NCBI GenBank assembly: GCA_031976395.1 | Contig: DALYLJ010000047.1 | Coordinates: forward strand, 1 to 18,657 | Length of the DNA: 18,657 bases | From: UBA11164 sp002420085 | GTDB lineage: Bacteria > Pseudomonadota > Gammaproteobacteria > Xanthomonadales > Xanthomonadaceae | Direction: 5' to 3' | In this document: positions 1-8,100 of the stretch, piece by piece | Layout: each line of letters begins with the position of its first letter | How positions within the stretch are numbered: position 1 is the first letter of the stretch | Translations under genes and position numbers: made by a program | The notes under the pieces: generated by a model | What the model saw: only the letters and a program-made list of their open reading frames with translations | Told to the model about the DNA's origin: nothing | The model's database searches: none

Positions 1-1443
1 TCGCAGTTTCTGGCCGGGTTTGATCAGGTACTGCGGGGCGCGGATGCCATTGCTGCGGGCCAGTTGCTGGGGGCTTTGACAGCGATGGCGACGGGCGATC
101 GAGGCGAGGGTGTCGCCGCGCTTGACCGTGTAGCTGCCGGCTGTGGCGGCGAGGGCGGTTTCCGAGGGTTTGCGGGCGGCCGCCAGGTCAGCCGCCAGCG
201 TGGCCCGGCCGGCGTCCAGGCACTGCTGCCGATAGACCTCGATCAGGCGGGCCGGAACCTGCAATTCGGTCCCGGCGGCGATCACCGTGTGCGCTTCGTA
301 GCGCGGATTGAGGTTGCGCAACACCCGGAACCAGCCATCGCGGCTGCCGGCATTGCCGATGCAGATGGCCAACTCGTTGATCGAGGCGGCCCGATCCAAG
401 ACCAGGGTCGCCGGGCTGGCATCGACGCTCGGAAACTCCAGTCCGTAGTCTTCCGGATGCAGGAACAGCCAGGCCGCCGCCAGCACCATCGGTACATAGT
501 CGCGGGTCTCGGGTGGCAGCCGGCCGAACACGTCGCGGCTCCAGAACGAGCGCTCGCCGCTGGCGGCATACAGGCGACCGACCCGACCCTCACCGCCGTT
601 GTAGGCGGCCAGGGCCAGTTCGAGATTGTGGTTGAACTCGGCGAACCGATCGTTGAGGTACAGCACATTGGCGCGGGTCGCCAGCCTGGGGTCGAACCGG
701 GTGTCGAAACCATCGACCCGGCCCAGGCCGTAGCGCAACCCGGTCGCCGGCATGAACTGCAAGGGTCCGGCCGCGCCGGCCCGCGAGACGGCATGGACCC
801 GGCCGCCCGACTCCTTGGCCAGAATGCCGAACAGCAGGGCTTCCGGCAGGCCGGCCTCGGCATATTCCGGCCACATCAGGTAGCGCATGTACTGGTACTG
901 CTCCCAGGCCGTGACCAGGTTCGGCCGCATCCAGGTCAGCCATTCGACCAGGGCCGCCTTGACCGGACCGTTGAGGGCGATGATGCCGGCCAGATCCTGG
1001 CCATTCAGCAGGTTGACGCTGCGTCCGGCGTCAGGCAGGTCGGTCAGCACCGGCGAGCCTTCACCGCTGGCATCGGGGTCGTTGCTGGCCACCAAGTCCT
1101 CGCCAGGAACACCGGCCGGTTGGGCGAGCAGGGCATCGAAGGTCGCGAACACCCGATCGAGGTCGCAGGCGCTGATCCGGCGGCAATGGCCGGCGATCTC
1201 CAGCAATTCGGACGAGGCCAGCCGAACCGCCTCGCGCCCGCCTTCGACATCGCCCGATGCCAACCGTGCTTGGCCCGCGCGATAGCGTTCAGCCGCGACA
1301 TCCAGCCGATCATGGAGGGCGTCGGTTTCGGTCAGGTCACCAGTCTGACCCGCACCCGCCTGCCGGGTCGGCCCCTGACTGGCACAACCCAGCAGTGCCG
1401 CCAGCACCGGCACCATCGCCATCCACACTCGCAACCCACGCAT
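1..1443 (-). CDS. mltD: MltD-like membrane-bound lytic murein transglycosylase with LysM (partial, 3' end outside window)
   Basis: The enzyme cleaves the glycan strands of peptidoglycan (MurNAc-GlcNAc bond, anhydro product) from the periplasmic face of the outer membrane. The frame is open from the ATG at 1443 to base 1, giving 481 codons, so the C-terminus is missing. Residues 1-20 are a lipoprotein signal with lipobox LLGC (Cys20). Residues about 35-180 are a helical, poorly recognisable region. The SLT domain lies at about 190-335: AKESGG with catalytic Glu211, GPLQFMPATG at 226-235, ALAAYNGGEG at 277-286. A LysM peptidoglycan-binding repeat begins at 438 (YTVKRGDTLASIARRH). E. coli MltD has two LysM repeats, so more may lie beyond the edge. 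A GGTGGA ribosome-binding-like site precedes the ATG. Confident about family; exact orthology to MltD is inferred from architecture. Confidence 0.9.
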   Translation of the reverse strand, partial: MRGLRVWMAMVPVLAALLGCASQGPTRQAGAGQTGDLTETDALHDRLDVAAERYRAGQARLASGDVEGGREAVRLASSELLEIAGHCRRISACDLDRVFATFDALLAQPAGVPGEDLVASNDPDASGEGSPVLTDLPDAGRSVNLLNGQDLAGIIALNGPVKAALVEWLTWMRPNLVTAWEQYQYMRYLMWPEYAEAGLPEALLFGILAKESGGRVHAVSRAGAAGPLQFMPATGLRYGLGRVDGFDTRFDPRLATRANVLYLNDRFAEFNHNLELALAAYNGGEGRVGRLYAASGERSFWSRDVFGRLPPETRDYVPMVLAAAWLFLHPEDYGLEFPSVDASPATLVLDRAASINELAICIGNAGSRDGWFRVLRNLNPRYEAHTVIAAGTELQVPARLIEVYRQQCLDAGRATLAADLAAARKPSETALAATAGSYTVKRGDTLASIARRHRCQSPQQLARSNGIRAPQYLIKPGQKLR

Positions 1444-1472
1444 CGGTCCACCGTTCACGACTGACTGCCGGC

Positions 1473-1501
1473 AGACTAGCCCGGCCGGCCAGCCTGGGCA
1501 A
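1473..1501 (-). promoter_or_regulatory. Candidate sigma-70 promoter for the lytic transglycosylase gene
   Basis: On the minus strand, TTGCCC (1496-1501) and TAGTCT (1473-1478) are separated by exactly 17 bases. Initiation would fall near 1466, giving a leader of roughly 23 bases before the ATG at 1443. The -35 matches TTGACA at four of six positions and the -10 matches TATAAT at three. A short inverted repeat, CTGGG/CCCAG (1494-1498 and 1504-1508), overlaps the -35. An alternative -10 is TATGCT at 1507-1512. Confidence 0.4.
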
Positions 1502-1554
1502 TCCCCAGCATACCGGCACTGCCGCCGGCCGAGCCTGGGGTCATCGGGACACGC

Positions 1555-1560
1555 TACCAT
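1555..1560 (+). promoter_or_regulatory. Candidate -10 element (TACCAT) for the YjgR-type ATPase gene
   Basis: The 9-mer GCTACCATG here recurs exactly at 14347-14355, ahead of another rightward gene. A TANNAT hexamer at this distance would start transcription near 1567, upstream of the ATG chosen at 1592. No convincing -35 is visible. The ATG at 1559 overlaps this element, which argues against 1559 being the translation start. Confidence 0.3.
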
Positions 1561-1591
1561 GACCACACCCCGGCCCAACCGATCGACCCCC

Positions 1592-3145
1592 ATGAGCGAC
1601 CCTCTGTTTCTTGGATGCAGCGAACCGGGCGGCAGCGAATCCGCCGTCAACCTGCTGCCGCGCTTCGGCAATCGCCACGGCCTGATTGCCGGCGCCACCG
1701 GGACCGGCAAATCGGTCTCGCTGATGGTGCTGGCGGAAGCCTTCTCGCGGATCGGCACGCCGGTGTTCATGGCCGATGTCAAGGGCGACATCGCCGGCCT
1801 CGCGGTCGCTGGCAGCGACAGCGACAGGCTGCGCAGCCGACTGGCTCGGCTCGGCGTGCAGGACTGGCGCGCCGAAGCCAATCCGGTGATCTTCTGGGAT
1901 CTGTACGGAAAATCCGGCCATCCGATCCGGACCACGATTTCCGAGATGGGTCCGATCCTGCTGGCCCGCGTGCTGGAGTTGAACGACACCCAGACCGGCG
2001 TTCTGGAAGTGGTGTTCCGGCTGGCCGACGAACAGGGACTGCTGCTGCTCGATCTCGATGATCTGCGCGCCCTGCTCGGCCTGACCCAGGAACACGCCAA
2101 GGAGATTTCCAAGCGCTACGGGTTGGTCTCCAGCGCCTCACTCTCGGCCATCCAGCGCGCCCTGCTGCGACTCGAACAGGCCGGTGCCAAGCAGTTCTTC
2201 GGTGAGCCGGCACTGCAACTCGAAGACCTGATGCGCCAGGACATGTCGGGACGCGGGGTGATCAACATCCTGGCCGCCGAGACCCTGATCCACAATCCCC
2301 GGCTGTATTCCAGTTTCCTGCTCTGGCTGCTTTCGGAACTGTTCGAGAACCTGCCGGAGGTGGGCGACCTCGACCGACCGAAACTGGTGTTCATCTTCGA
2401 CGAGGCCCATCTGCTGTTCGACGACTGCCCGGATGCCCTGCGCAAGCGGGTCGAGCAGGTGGTCCGGCTGATCCGCTCCAAGGGCGTCGGCGTCTACTTC
2501 TGCTCGCAACAGCCCGACGATGTGCCCGACGAGATCCTCGGCCAACTCGGCAACCGCATCCAGCATGCCTTGCGTGCCTTCACCGCCCGCGACCAGAAAG
2601 CCGTGCGCAGTGCCGCCGAAACCTTCGTCGCCAATCCGGCCTTCGCAGTCGAGCAGGTCATTACCCAACTGGCGGTCGGCGAGGCCCTGGTCTCCACGCT
2701 TCAGGGTTCGGGCGTGCCGATGCCGGTCGAACGGGTCACCATGACCGCCCCCCGCTGCCGGATGGGCAGCATCAGCCCGGACGAGCGGGCCACCGTGCGC
2801 TCGCGCAGCCCGGTCGGCAGCAAATACGACCCGTCGATCAACCGCGAATCGGCCTACGAGATTCTCGCCCGGCGTGCCGAACAGGCTCCGCAGGCCGAGC
2901 CATCGCAACCACCGTCCCGCGCTGAACCCGCACCGAGCCCGCGCTCGACCGGCGGCCGCAGCGCCGACCGGCCGGCCGCTGCCGAGGGCAACTGGCTCAA
3001 GGACATCGTGTTCGGCACCGGCCGGCGACAGGGCATGCTGGAGGCCACCGCCAAGTCGGCCATGCGCACGGTCGGCAACCAACTCGGCCGACAACTGCTG
3101 CGCGGCCTGCTCGGCAGTCTGGGCGGCTCCGGCTCGCGTCGCTGA
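1592..3145 (+). CDS. yjgR: HerA/FtsK-like P-loop ATPase, YjgR (DUF853) family
   Basis: This is a cytosolic P-loop ATPase of the YjgR/DUF853 family, related to HerA helicases; its cellular role is not established. The 517-residue product has Walker A GATGTGKS at 34-41, the family segment FMADVKGDIAGL at 59-70, and Walker B KLVFIFDEAH at 264-273 with Asp270-Glu271. QQPDDVPDEILGQLGNRIQHALRAFT at about 307-331 is typical of the family. A Pro-rich linker (about 431-463) leads to a conserved tail, IVFGTGRRQGM. The frame is also open to an ATG at 1559, but the start at 1592 (MSDPLFLG) fits the E. coli protein, which as I recall starts MSEPLLIA; it also lies downstream of the -10-like element. No clear Shine-Dalgarno sequence is visible for either start. 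Family call secure; start less so. Confidence 0.9.
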   Translation: MSDPLFLGCSEPGGSESAVNLLPRFGNRHGLIAGATGTGKSVSLMVLAEAFSRIGTPVFMADVKGDIAGLAVAGSDSDRLRSRLARLGVQDWRAEANPVIFWDLYGKSGHPIRTTISEMGPILLARVLELNDTQTGVLEVVFRLADEQGLLLLDLDDLRALLGLTQEHAKEISKRYGLVSSASLSAIQRALLRLEQAGAKQFFGEPALQLEDLMRQDMSGRGVINILAAETLIHNPRLYSSFLLWLLSELFENLPEVGDLDRPKLVFIFDEAHLLFDDCPDALRKRVEQVVRLIRSKGVGVYFCSQQPDDVPDEILGQLGNRIQHALRAFTARDQKAVRSAAETFVANPAFAVEQVITQLAVGEALVSTLQGSGVPMPVERVTMTAPRCRMGSISPDERATVRSRSPVGSKYDPSINRESAYEILARRAEQAPQAEPSQPPSRAEPAPSPRSTGGRSADRPAAAEGNWLKDIVFGTGRRQGMLEATAKSAMRTVGNQLGRQLLRGLLGSLGGSGSRR

Positions 3146-3191
3146 TCGCCCTGGCGGCCTGCCCTCGCACGTGCCGGGGGTCTTTCCACTG

Positions 3192-3221
3192 CCGACACCC
3201 GGCGGCCGGCTTCGGTATAGT
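3192..3221 (+). promoter_or_regulatory. Candidate sigma-70 promoter for the AbgT transporter gene
   Basis: CCGACA (3192-3197, four of six to TTGACA) is followed after 18 bases by TATAGT (3216-3221, five of six to TATAAT). Initiation would fall near 3228, just before the GGAG ribosome-binding site at 3237-3240. That site is 10 bases from the ATG at 3251. The transporter therefore probably has its own promoter rather than depending on read-through from the ATPase gene. Confidence 0.5.
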
Positions 3222-3250
3222 CCGCGACTGCGTCCCGGAGAATCCACATC

Positions 3251-4798
3251 ATGACCGAGCCCGTCGAACCTGTGCGCCCGTCGGCGCTGAACCGATTCCT
3301 CACGATCGTCGAGAAGGGTGGCAATGCCCTGCCCCATCCGGCGACCCTGTTCGCCCTGCTGGCCCTGCTGGTCGTGCTGCTGTCGGGGATCGCGGCGCAG
3401 TTCGAGCTGATGGTGGCGCACCCGGTGACGGGTGCCGAAATCCGGCCGGTCAATCTACTGTCGGTCGAGGGCCTGCACCGCATACTCACCGGTCTGGTCA
3501 CCAACTTCACCTCGTTCGCGCCGCTCGGTACGGTGCTGGTGGCCCTGATCGGCATCGGGGTCGCCGAGCACTCCGGGCTGATCGGTGCGGCACTGCGCCT
3601 GATCGTGCTGTCGGCGCCCCGGCAACTGCTGACCCTGGTGGTGGTGTTCGCCGGGGTGATGTCGAACATGGCCAGCGAAATCGGCTATGTCCTGCTGGTG
3701 CCACTGGCGGGGCTGATCTTCCAGACCGTCGGCCGGCATCCGATCCTGGGCATGGCGGCAGGTTTTGCCGGCGTCTCCGGCGGCTACTCGGCCAACCTGC
3801 TGCTCGGCACCATCGATCCGCTGCTGGCCGGCCTGTCCCAGGAAGCCGCGCAGATCATCGACACCGACTACACGGTCAGTCCGGCCGCCAACTGGTACTT
3901 CATGTTCGTCTCGACCTTCGTCATCTCGGTGATCGGCACCCTGGTGACCGAGTTGATCGTCGCCAAGCGCTTCCCAGATACGGCCAGCCAACGCCACGAG
4001 GAAGACATCCAGAAGATGACGGCAGAGGAGGATCGCGGCCTGATGTTCGCTCTGATCGCGGGCCTGGGGCTGACCGCGCTGATCCTGTTCGGCATCGTGC
4101 CGGAAAACGGTTTTCTGCGCGGACCGGACGGCAGCCTGTTGAATTCGCCGTTTCTGAGCGGCATCGTCGCCCTGATCTTCGTCTACGGCGTGGTGGTCGG
4201 CATCGCCTACGGCATCGGGGCCGGCACCATCCGCAACGACAGCGATGTGATCAATGGCATGAGCCGGAGCATGGGTACCCTGTCCGGCTATCTGGTGCTG
4301 GTGTTCTTCGCTGCGCAGTTCGTCTCGTTCTTCAACTGGACACAGCTCGGGCTGATCTTCGCGGTCGAGGGCGCCGGTTTCCTCAAGGCGCTGAATCTGG
4401 CGCCAGTGCCGCTGTTCATCGGCTTCATCCTGCTGACCGCACTGGCCAATCTGTTCATGGGCTCGGCTTCGGCCAAATGGGCGCTGATGGCGCCGGTGTT
4501 CGTGCCGATGTTCATGCTGCTCGGCTACTCACCGGAGATCACCCAGATGGCCTATCGGATCGGCGACAGTTCGACCAACATCATCTCGCCGATGATGAGC
4601 TATTTCGCACTGATCATCGCCTTCTTCCAGCGCTACGAGCCCAAGGCCGGCATCGGCACGGTGGTGGCGGTGATGCTGCCCTACTCGATTGCCTTCCTGA
4701 TCGGCTGGTCGTTGCTGTTCTCGATCTGGCTGGGCTTCGATCTGCCGATCGGGCCGGGCGCTCCGCTCGACTACGTGCCTACCGCCGCCGGCCGCTGA
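3251..4798 (+). CDS. AbgT-family transporter
   Basis: A 515-residue inner-membrane protein of the AbgT family. Members have been described as p-aminobenzoyl-glutamate importers (E. coli AbgT) or as proton-driven exporters of sulfonamide antifolates (Neisseria MtrF, Alcanivorax YdaH). Many hydrophobic segments run from about 30 to 495. GGYSANLLLGTIDPLLAG at 177-194 and AYRIGDSSTNIISPM at 434-448 are family signatures. Trp410, Pro428, Arg436 and Asp439 have the same mutual spacing as the functional residues I recall for MtrF (W420, P438, R446, D449). The start is supported by GGAG 10 bases upstream. No abgA/abgB hydrolase genes are adjacent, so import for PABA-glutamate cleavage is not supported by context. 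Substrate is unknown; family call is firm. Confidence 0.93.
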   Translation: MTEPVEPVRPSALNRFLTIVEKGGNALPHPATLFALLALLVVLLSGIAAQFELMVAHPVTGAEIRPVNLLSVEGLHRILTGLVTNFTSFAPLGTVLVALIGIGVAEHSGLIGAALRLIVLSAPRQLLTLVVVFAGVMSNMASEIGYVLLVPLAGLIFQTVGRHPILGMAAGFAGVSGGYSANLLLGTIDPLLAGLSQEAAQIIDTDYTVSPAANWYFMFVSTFVISVIGTLVTELIVAKRFPDTASQRHEEDIQKMTAEEDRGLMFALIAGLGLTALILFGIVPENGFLRGPDGSLLNSPFLSGIVALIFVYGVVVGIAYGIGAGTIRNDSDVINGMSRSMGTLSGYLVLVFFAAQFVSFFNWTQLGLIFAVEGAGFLKALNLAPVPLFIGFILLTALANLFMGSASAKWALMAPVFVPMFMLLGYSPEITQMAYRIGDSSTNIISPMMSYFALIIAFFQRYEPKAGIGTVVAVMLPYSIAFLIGWSLLFSIWLGFDLPIGPGAPLDYVPTAAGR

Positions 4799-4844
4799 TC
4801 GTCGTGCCGTCCGCGCTCCGAGTCCCATCCATCAGGCCCTGTCC

Positions 4845-6101
4845 ATGACCCGAGACCCCACCGACCCCCGGATCGAGCCGTTCTGGCGCGATCCACTGCG
4901 CTTCGTCCGCTACCCGTTCCAGGGCGAGGCCCTGATCCTGCTGATCGCACTCAGTGCCGCCCGGATCCTGACCGAACTGCCGGTGCTGGGCGGGATCATC
5001 GGCCTGTTGCTGCTGGCGATCGCCTACAAGTACGCCTTCACCATCCTGCGCGAAACCGCCAATGGCCGACTGGAACCACCGGGAGGCGCGCTGGATGTCC
5101 CGGACACGGTGATCCTCGGCTTTCTCGCCGTCATGCTGCTGGCAATCGGAGTGACTTCAATTACTGCGGTATTGGTCAGTCCACAGACCGCGCTCTGGCC
5201 GCTGATCGGTTTCACCCTGATCATACCGGCCATCGCGATCACTCTGGCCATGGACGACAACCTGGCCACTGCGCTCAACCCGATGACCTGGATCGGGCTG
5301 TGGTCGCGGATCGGGCTGACCTATCCGCTGCTGGGGATCCTGCTGTTCGGCTTTCATGCGGCCGATCTCTGGCTCGCCGCAGCGCTCGGCGGCAGCCTCG
5401 CGGCCGAAATCGTTTCACAGGCGTTCTTCGCGTGGGGCCTGTTCGCGCTGTTCCATCTGATGGGTTATGTGCTCTACCAGCACCACGAAGCACTCGGCTT
5501 CGAGCCGCAACGCCACGTCCACGCCCGGATGCGTCCGGAAAGCCGCGACCAGCGACTGCTGGCCGAAGCCGAGGCGGAAATCGCCGACGGCCGCCCGCTC
5601 GATGCCCTGGCCCGGCTGCGGGCCGAGGATCGCGAGCGGGCGATCGACCATCCGGCCCACGAACTGCTGCGCCGCCTGCTGCGCGAGCACGGACGCGCCG
5701 ACGAGCGACTCGACCATGGCCGACGCTGGCTCCACCGGCTGCTGACCGAGGGTCAGGCGCGACGCGCCCTTGGCCTGGCGCGGGAATGCCTGGATCTGGA
5801 TGCGGATTTCGCGGCCAGCCTGCCCGAGCACGGGCCGCTGCTGGCCAGCCAGGCTGAAGCCCTGGGCCAGTTCCGGCTGGCCACCGACATCCTGGCCGCG
5901 CACCGACGCTGCCACCGACGCGAACCGGAACGGCACCGCTGGGCACTGCTGGAAGCCGGCATCCGCAGCCAGCGGCTGGGCCAGGACGCGGAGGCCCGGA
6001 ACCTGCTGCAACAGAGCCTGACCGAGTGCGAGGATGGCCCGTTGCGCGGTGAAATCGAGGCGGCCCTGGCCAGCCTGCCGCCGACAGCGACGCCCGGCTG
6101 A
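4845..6101 (+). CDS. Membrane protein with C-terminal helical (TPR-like) region, unknown function
   Basis: I do not recognise a named function. The 418-residue product has two parts. Residues about 25-215 are hydrophobic with roughly five or six membrane segments (about 28-47, 49-68, 90-112, 120-140, 160-180, 195-212); this resembles DUF4013-type membrane domains, but that match is from memory and unchecked. Residues about 218-418 are soluble, rich in Ala, Arg, Glu and Leu, and repetitive in a TPR-like way (for example LLAEAEAEIADGRPLDALARL, then RLGQDAEARNLLQQSL), suggesting a cytosolic protein-interaction scaffold. It starts 46 bases after the transporter gene with no strong Shine-Dalgarno sequence, and it ends five bases before greB. 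It is probably co-transcribed with one or both. Confidence 0.75.
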   Translation: MTRDPTDPRIEPFWRDPLRFVRYPFQGEALILLIALSAARILTELPVLGGIIGLLLLAIAYKYAFTILRETANGRLEPPGGALDVPDTVILGFLAVMLLAIGVTSITAVLVSPQTALWPLIGFTLIIPAIAITLAMDDNLATALNPMTWIGLWSRIGLTYPLLGILLFGFHAADLWLAAALGGSLAAEIVSQAFFAWGLFALFHLMGYVLYQHHEALGFEPQRHVHARMRPESRDQRLLAEAEAEIADGRPLDALARLRAEDRERAIDHPAHELLRRLLREHGRADERLDHGRRWLHRLLTEGQARRALGLARECLDLDADFAASLPEHGPLLASQAEALGQFRLATDILAAHRRCHRREPERHRWALLEAGIRSQRLGQDAEARNLLQQSLTECEDGPLRGEIEAALASLPPTATPG

Positions 6102-6106
6102 GTCCG

Positions 6107-6610
6107 ATGTCGCGCTGGCGACCGCCGCCACCCAGCTCGACCGCCCTGATCACCCGGACCGGCTTCGAGCACCTCAAGGCCGAACTGGACGAACTCTGGC
6201 GCCAGCGGCGACCGGAGGTGGTCGCCGCACTCGCGGCGGCTGCCGCCGAAGGCGATCGCTCGGAAAACGCCGAATACCTCTATCGCAAGAAGCAACTCGC
6301 CGAGATCGATCGCCGGGTACGCTACCTCAGCAAACGGGTTCCGGCGCTGAAGGTGATCGAATCGACCCCGACCGATCCGGGCGCGGTCCGCTTCGGCGCC
6401 TGGATCGAACTGGAATGCCACACTTCGGGTGACCTTCTGAACTACCGGATCGTCGGCCCGGACGAGACCGATGCCGGCAACGGATGGATCAGCATCGATG
6501 CGCCGCTGGCGCGGGCGCTGCTCGGCCGGCGCGTGGGCGCCGATGTCGAGGTCGATCTACCGATCGGCCGACGCGGCTACACCGTGCTGTCCATCCAGTA
6601 CCGCGAATGA
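6107..6610 (+). CDS. greB: Transcription elongation factor GreB
   Basis: GreB binds in the secondary channel of RNA polymerase and stimulates cleavage of the nascent transcript in backtracked complexes. The 167-residue product has the N-terminal coiled coil (about 15-85) with the acidic tip EGDRSENAEY, where Asp50 and Glu53 correspond to the catalytic acidic pair. The basic stretch YRKKQLAEIDRRVRYLSKRV at 59-78 is diagnostic of GreB rather than GreA. The C-terminal FKBP-like domain runs from about 90 to 165 and includes FGAWIELE and ISIDAPLARALLGRRVG. The N-terminus carries an extra Pro-rich stretch (RWRPPPPSS). The five-base gap to the upstream membrane protein gene suggests translational coupling; no clear Shine-Dalgarno sequence is seen. 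Confidence 0.95.
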   Translation: MSRWRPPPPSSTALITRTGFEHLKAELDELWRQRRPEVVAALAAAAAEGDRSENAEYLYRKKQLAEIDRRVRYLSKRVPALKVIESTPTDPGAVRFGAWIELECHTSGDLLNYRIVGPDETDAGNGWISIDAPLARALLGRRVGADVEVDLPIGRRGYTVLSIQYRE

Positions 6611-6673
6611 GCCGATCGGCAACGGCGACCGGCTGTCTTTCGGTGTCGGACCGGGCGACGGCCGGACTCATTC
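6605..6673. terminator. Inverted repeat across the greB/yebE convergent junction, possible terminator
   Basis: GAATGAGCCG (6605-6614) pairs with CGG-A-CTCATTC (6663-6673) with one bulged A. The left arm contains the greB stop codon and the right arm reaches into the yebE stop codon. The enclosed ~48 bases are GC-rich and can fold further. There is no U-tract on either strand and the loop is long, so function as a terminator is uncertain. Confidence 0.25.
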
Positions 6674-7367
6674 ACGCCTCGGCAATCTGGCTGTCCAGCC
6701 TGGCCCGCAGGTCCGGCGCCAGCCGCAGCGCACCAGCCAGACCGTCGAGGTAGGCCTGCTCCATGTAGGAGCGTTCGGCAACCGTGGCGGCACTGATCAG
6801 GTAGACCTCGGCGGCCAGAGCCGGGTTGTCGATGCCCCTGGCGATCTCGGCCGGATCCAGCGGCCGCGCAATCTCGGCGACCAGCCATTGACCGAGTTCG
6901 GCATCGGCACCGGATTGGCTGATCGCTCGATCGATCAGGCTGCGTTCGGCATCGTCGATGTGACCATCGGCCTTGGCAGCGGCAATCAGGGCACGCAGCA
7001 GGACGCGGCTGTCGGCCTCACTCGGGGCGGTCAGCGCCGGGGGTGCAGCCAGGGCCGGTTGCGCCGGTGCGGCAGTCGTGCCAGCGCTGCCCGCGTGGCC
7101 ACCACCACCCTGGCCACGCTCGGCCTGCCAACTGCCATAGGCTTTGTAGGCCATCATGCCGAGCGCGGCCAGGCCACCGTACTTGGCCAGCTTGCGGGTG
7201 GTCCGGTTGCTGCCGAGCAGCAGCCCGAGCGCGCCGCCCGCCAACGAGCCCTTGCCGAACTCACTGAGGCCGATGCCGCCCTGCGGTCGGTCAGTGGCCA
7301 ATCCGGTGGTCTTCAGGCCGCTCTGGGCGGTTTGCAGCAGGTGATCGAGAAAGCCTCGGGTATTCAT
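6672..7367 (-). CDS. yebE: YebE-like DUF533 inner-membrane protein with TerB-like domain
   Basis: The 231-residue product belongs to the DUF533/YebE family, whose members are inner-membrane proteins of unknown role with a TerB-like helical domain. The N-terminal part is Gly-rich with short hydrophobic stretches at about 41-52 and 63-75 (GALGLLLG, GGLAALGMMAYKAYG). A low-complexity Gly/Ala/Pro linker follows (about 83-115). The C-terminal domain at about 117-229 contains LRALIAAAKADGHIDDAERSLI, an acidic motif typical of TerB-like folds. The gene is last in a leftward group of three and lies 104 bases after the small secreted protein gene. Its leader contains an imperfect direct repeat (TCGAACGGCGTC at 7431-7442, TCGAAACGGCGTC at 7445-7457, plus-strand reading) of unknown meaning. 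Confidence 0.88.
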   Translation of the reverse strand: MNTRGFLDHLLQTAQSGLKTTGLATDRPQGGIGLSEFGKGSLAGGALGLLLGSNRTTRKLAKYGGLAALGMMAYKAYGSWQAERGQGGGGHAGSAGTTAAPAQPALAAPPALTAPSEADSRVLLRALIAAAKADGHIDDAERSLIDRAISQSGADAELGQWLVAEIARPLDPAEIARGIDNPALAAEVYLISAATVAERSYMEQAYLDGLAGALRLAPDLRARLDSQIAEA

Positions 7368-7471
7368 GGTCGGTCCGTAGGGTGGGGGTATTCGGGGGCT
7401 TCACGGGTTGAACCGTTGTCTTTGCAGCGGTCGAACGGCGTCATCGAAACGGCGTCCGGACCGGTACTGGC

Positions 7472-8020
7472 TCAGGGTAAGGCATGCCGCCGATAGACAC
7501 CGTCAAAGGCGATCCGCCAGTCCTGCTCGCCGGTGTGCTCGCCGGTGCGTTGCTGCCAGGTCTGCCGGACACTGCCGTCGTCCTGCCGGCGCCATTCGAT
7601 CCGATGCGCGGTGCGGCCACCATCGGCGCCGATGGTTTCCCCTTCCAGGGTCATGACGCCATCGCGCAAACCACCCTCCAGGCGCAGCAGGGTGCCGGTG
7701 CTGTCGATCCAGGTCTGATGCCAGACCTGGCGGCCGGCATCATAGGCGTTCAGACTTCCGCCGCGATAGCCGCGACCGGTGTCGTAGTGCTCGCGCAGGA
7801 CACAGCCGTCGTAATCGGCCTCGATCCGGTTGCGACCAACCACCGTGCCATCAGGTCCGAACACGTCCCAGTCGCCGATCCAGAAATCGAATTGCCGATG
7901 TTCAGCCGCCTGGCAGGCACTGCGGGCGGTATCCGGCGCGATCAGCAGGGCGGCGGCCAGGGCGCACTGAACCAGGATGAGCGGTGCTGGAGTCCGTTGA
8001 ATCAAGGTGCGCAGGAGCAT
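7472..8020 (-). CDS. Small secreted protein, DUF1579-like/lipocalin-like beta-rich family
   Basis: A 182-residue protein predicted to be exported. I chose the ATG at 8020 because it gives a clean Sec signal (Arg4, hydrophobic core PLILVQCALAAALLIA at about 13-28, cleavage near ARSA at 33-35). The frame is also open upstream to 8215, but that adds 65 Arg-rich residues that look non-coding. The mature part has FDFWIGDWDVFG at 44-55, GRNRIEADYDGCVLREHY at 62-79 and VWHQTWIDSTGTLLRLEGG at 99-117. This pattern is common in proteobacterial hypothetical proteins I associate loosely with DUF1579-type beta-barrel proteins. Cys36 and Cys73 could form a disulfide. No function is known to me. It lies 80 bases downstream of the amylase gene, same strand. 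Confidence 0.72.
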   Translation of the reverse strand: MLLRTLIQRTPAPLILVQCALAAALLIAPDTARSACQAAEHRQFDFWIGDWDVFGPDGTVVGRNRIEADYDGCVLREHYDTGRGYRGGSLNAYDAGRQVWHQTWIDSTGTLLRLEGGLRDGVMTLEGETIGADGGRTAHRIEWRRQDDGSVRQTWQQRTGEHTGEQDWRIAFDGVYRRHALP

Positions 8021-8100
8021 GATCGGGTTCTCGTTGTGGCTGTCGATCCGCTGGTTGTACCGAAATTGCCGCGTTCGCGCATGGGTCGAACGTTGGGCCA

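Noticed and set aside
64..1464. Long rightward open frame of 466 codons opposite the lytic transglycosylase gene
   Set aside because: It is the antisense shadow of a gene with a full lipoprotein signal, SLT motifs and LysM. The antisense product is Gly/Gln/Arg-rich without any domain, as expected in GC-rich DNA.
2138..3421. 427-codon leftward frame opposite the YjgR-type ATPase and the transporter start
   Set aside because: It crosses two well-supported genes and a promoter region, and has low-complexity Gln/Gly/Arg composition.
7431..7457. Imperfect direct repeat in the yebE leader as a regulator-binding site
   Set aside because: Only two copies of about 12 bases with an indel and no known operator match; not enough to call.
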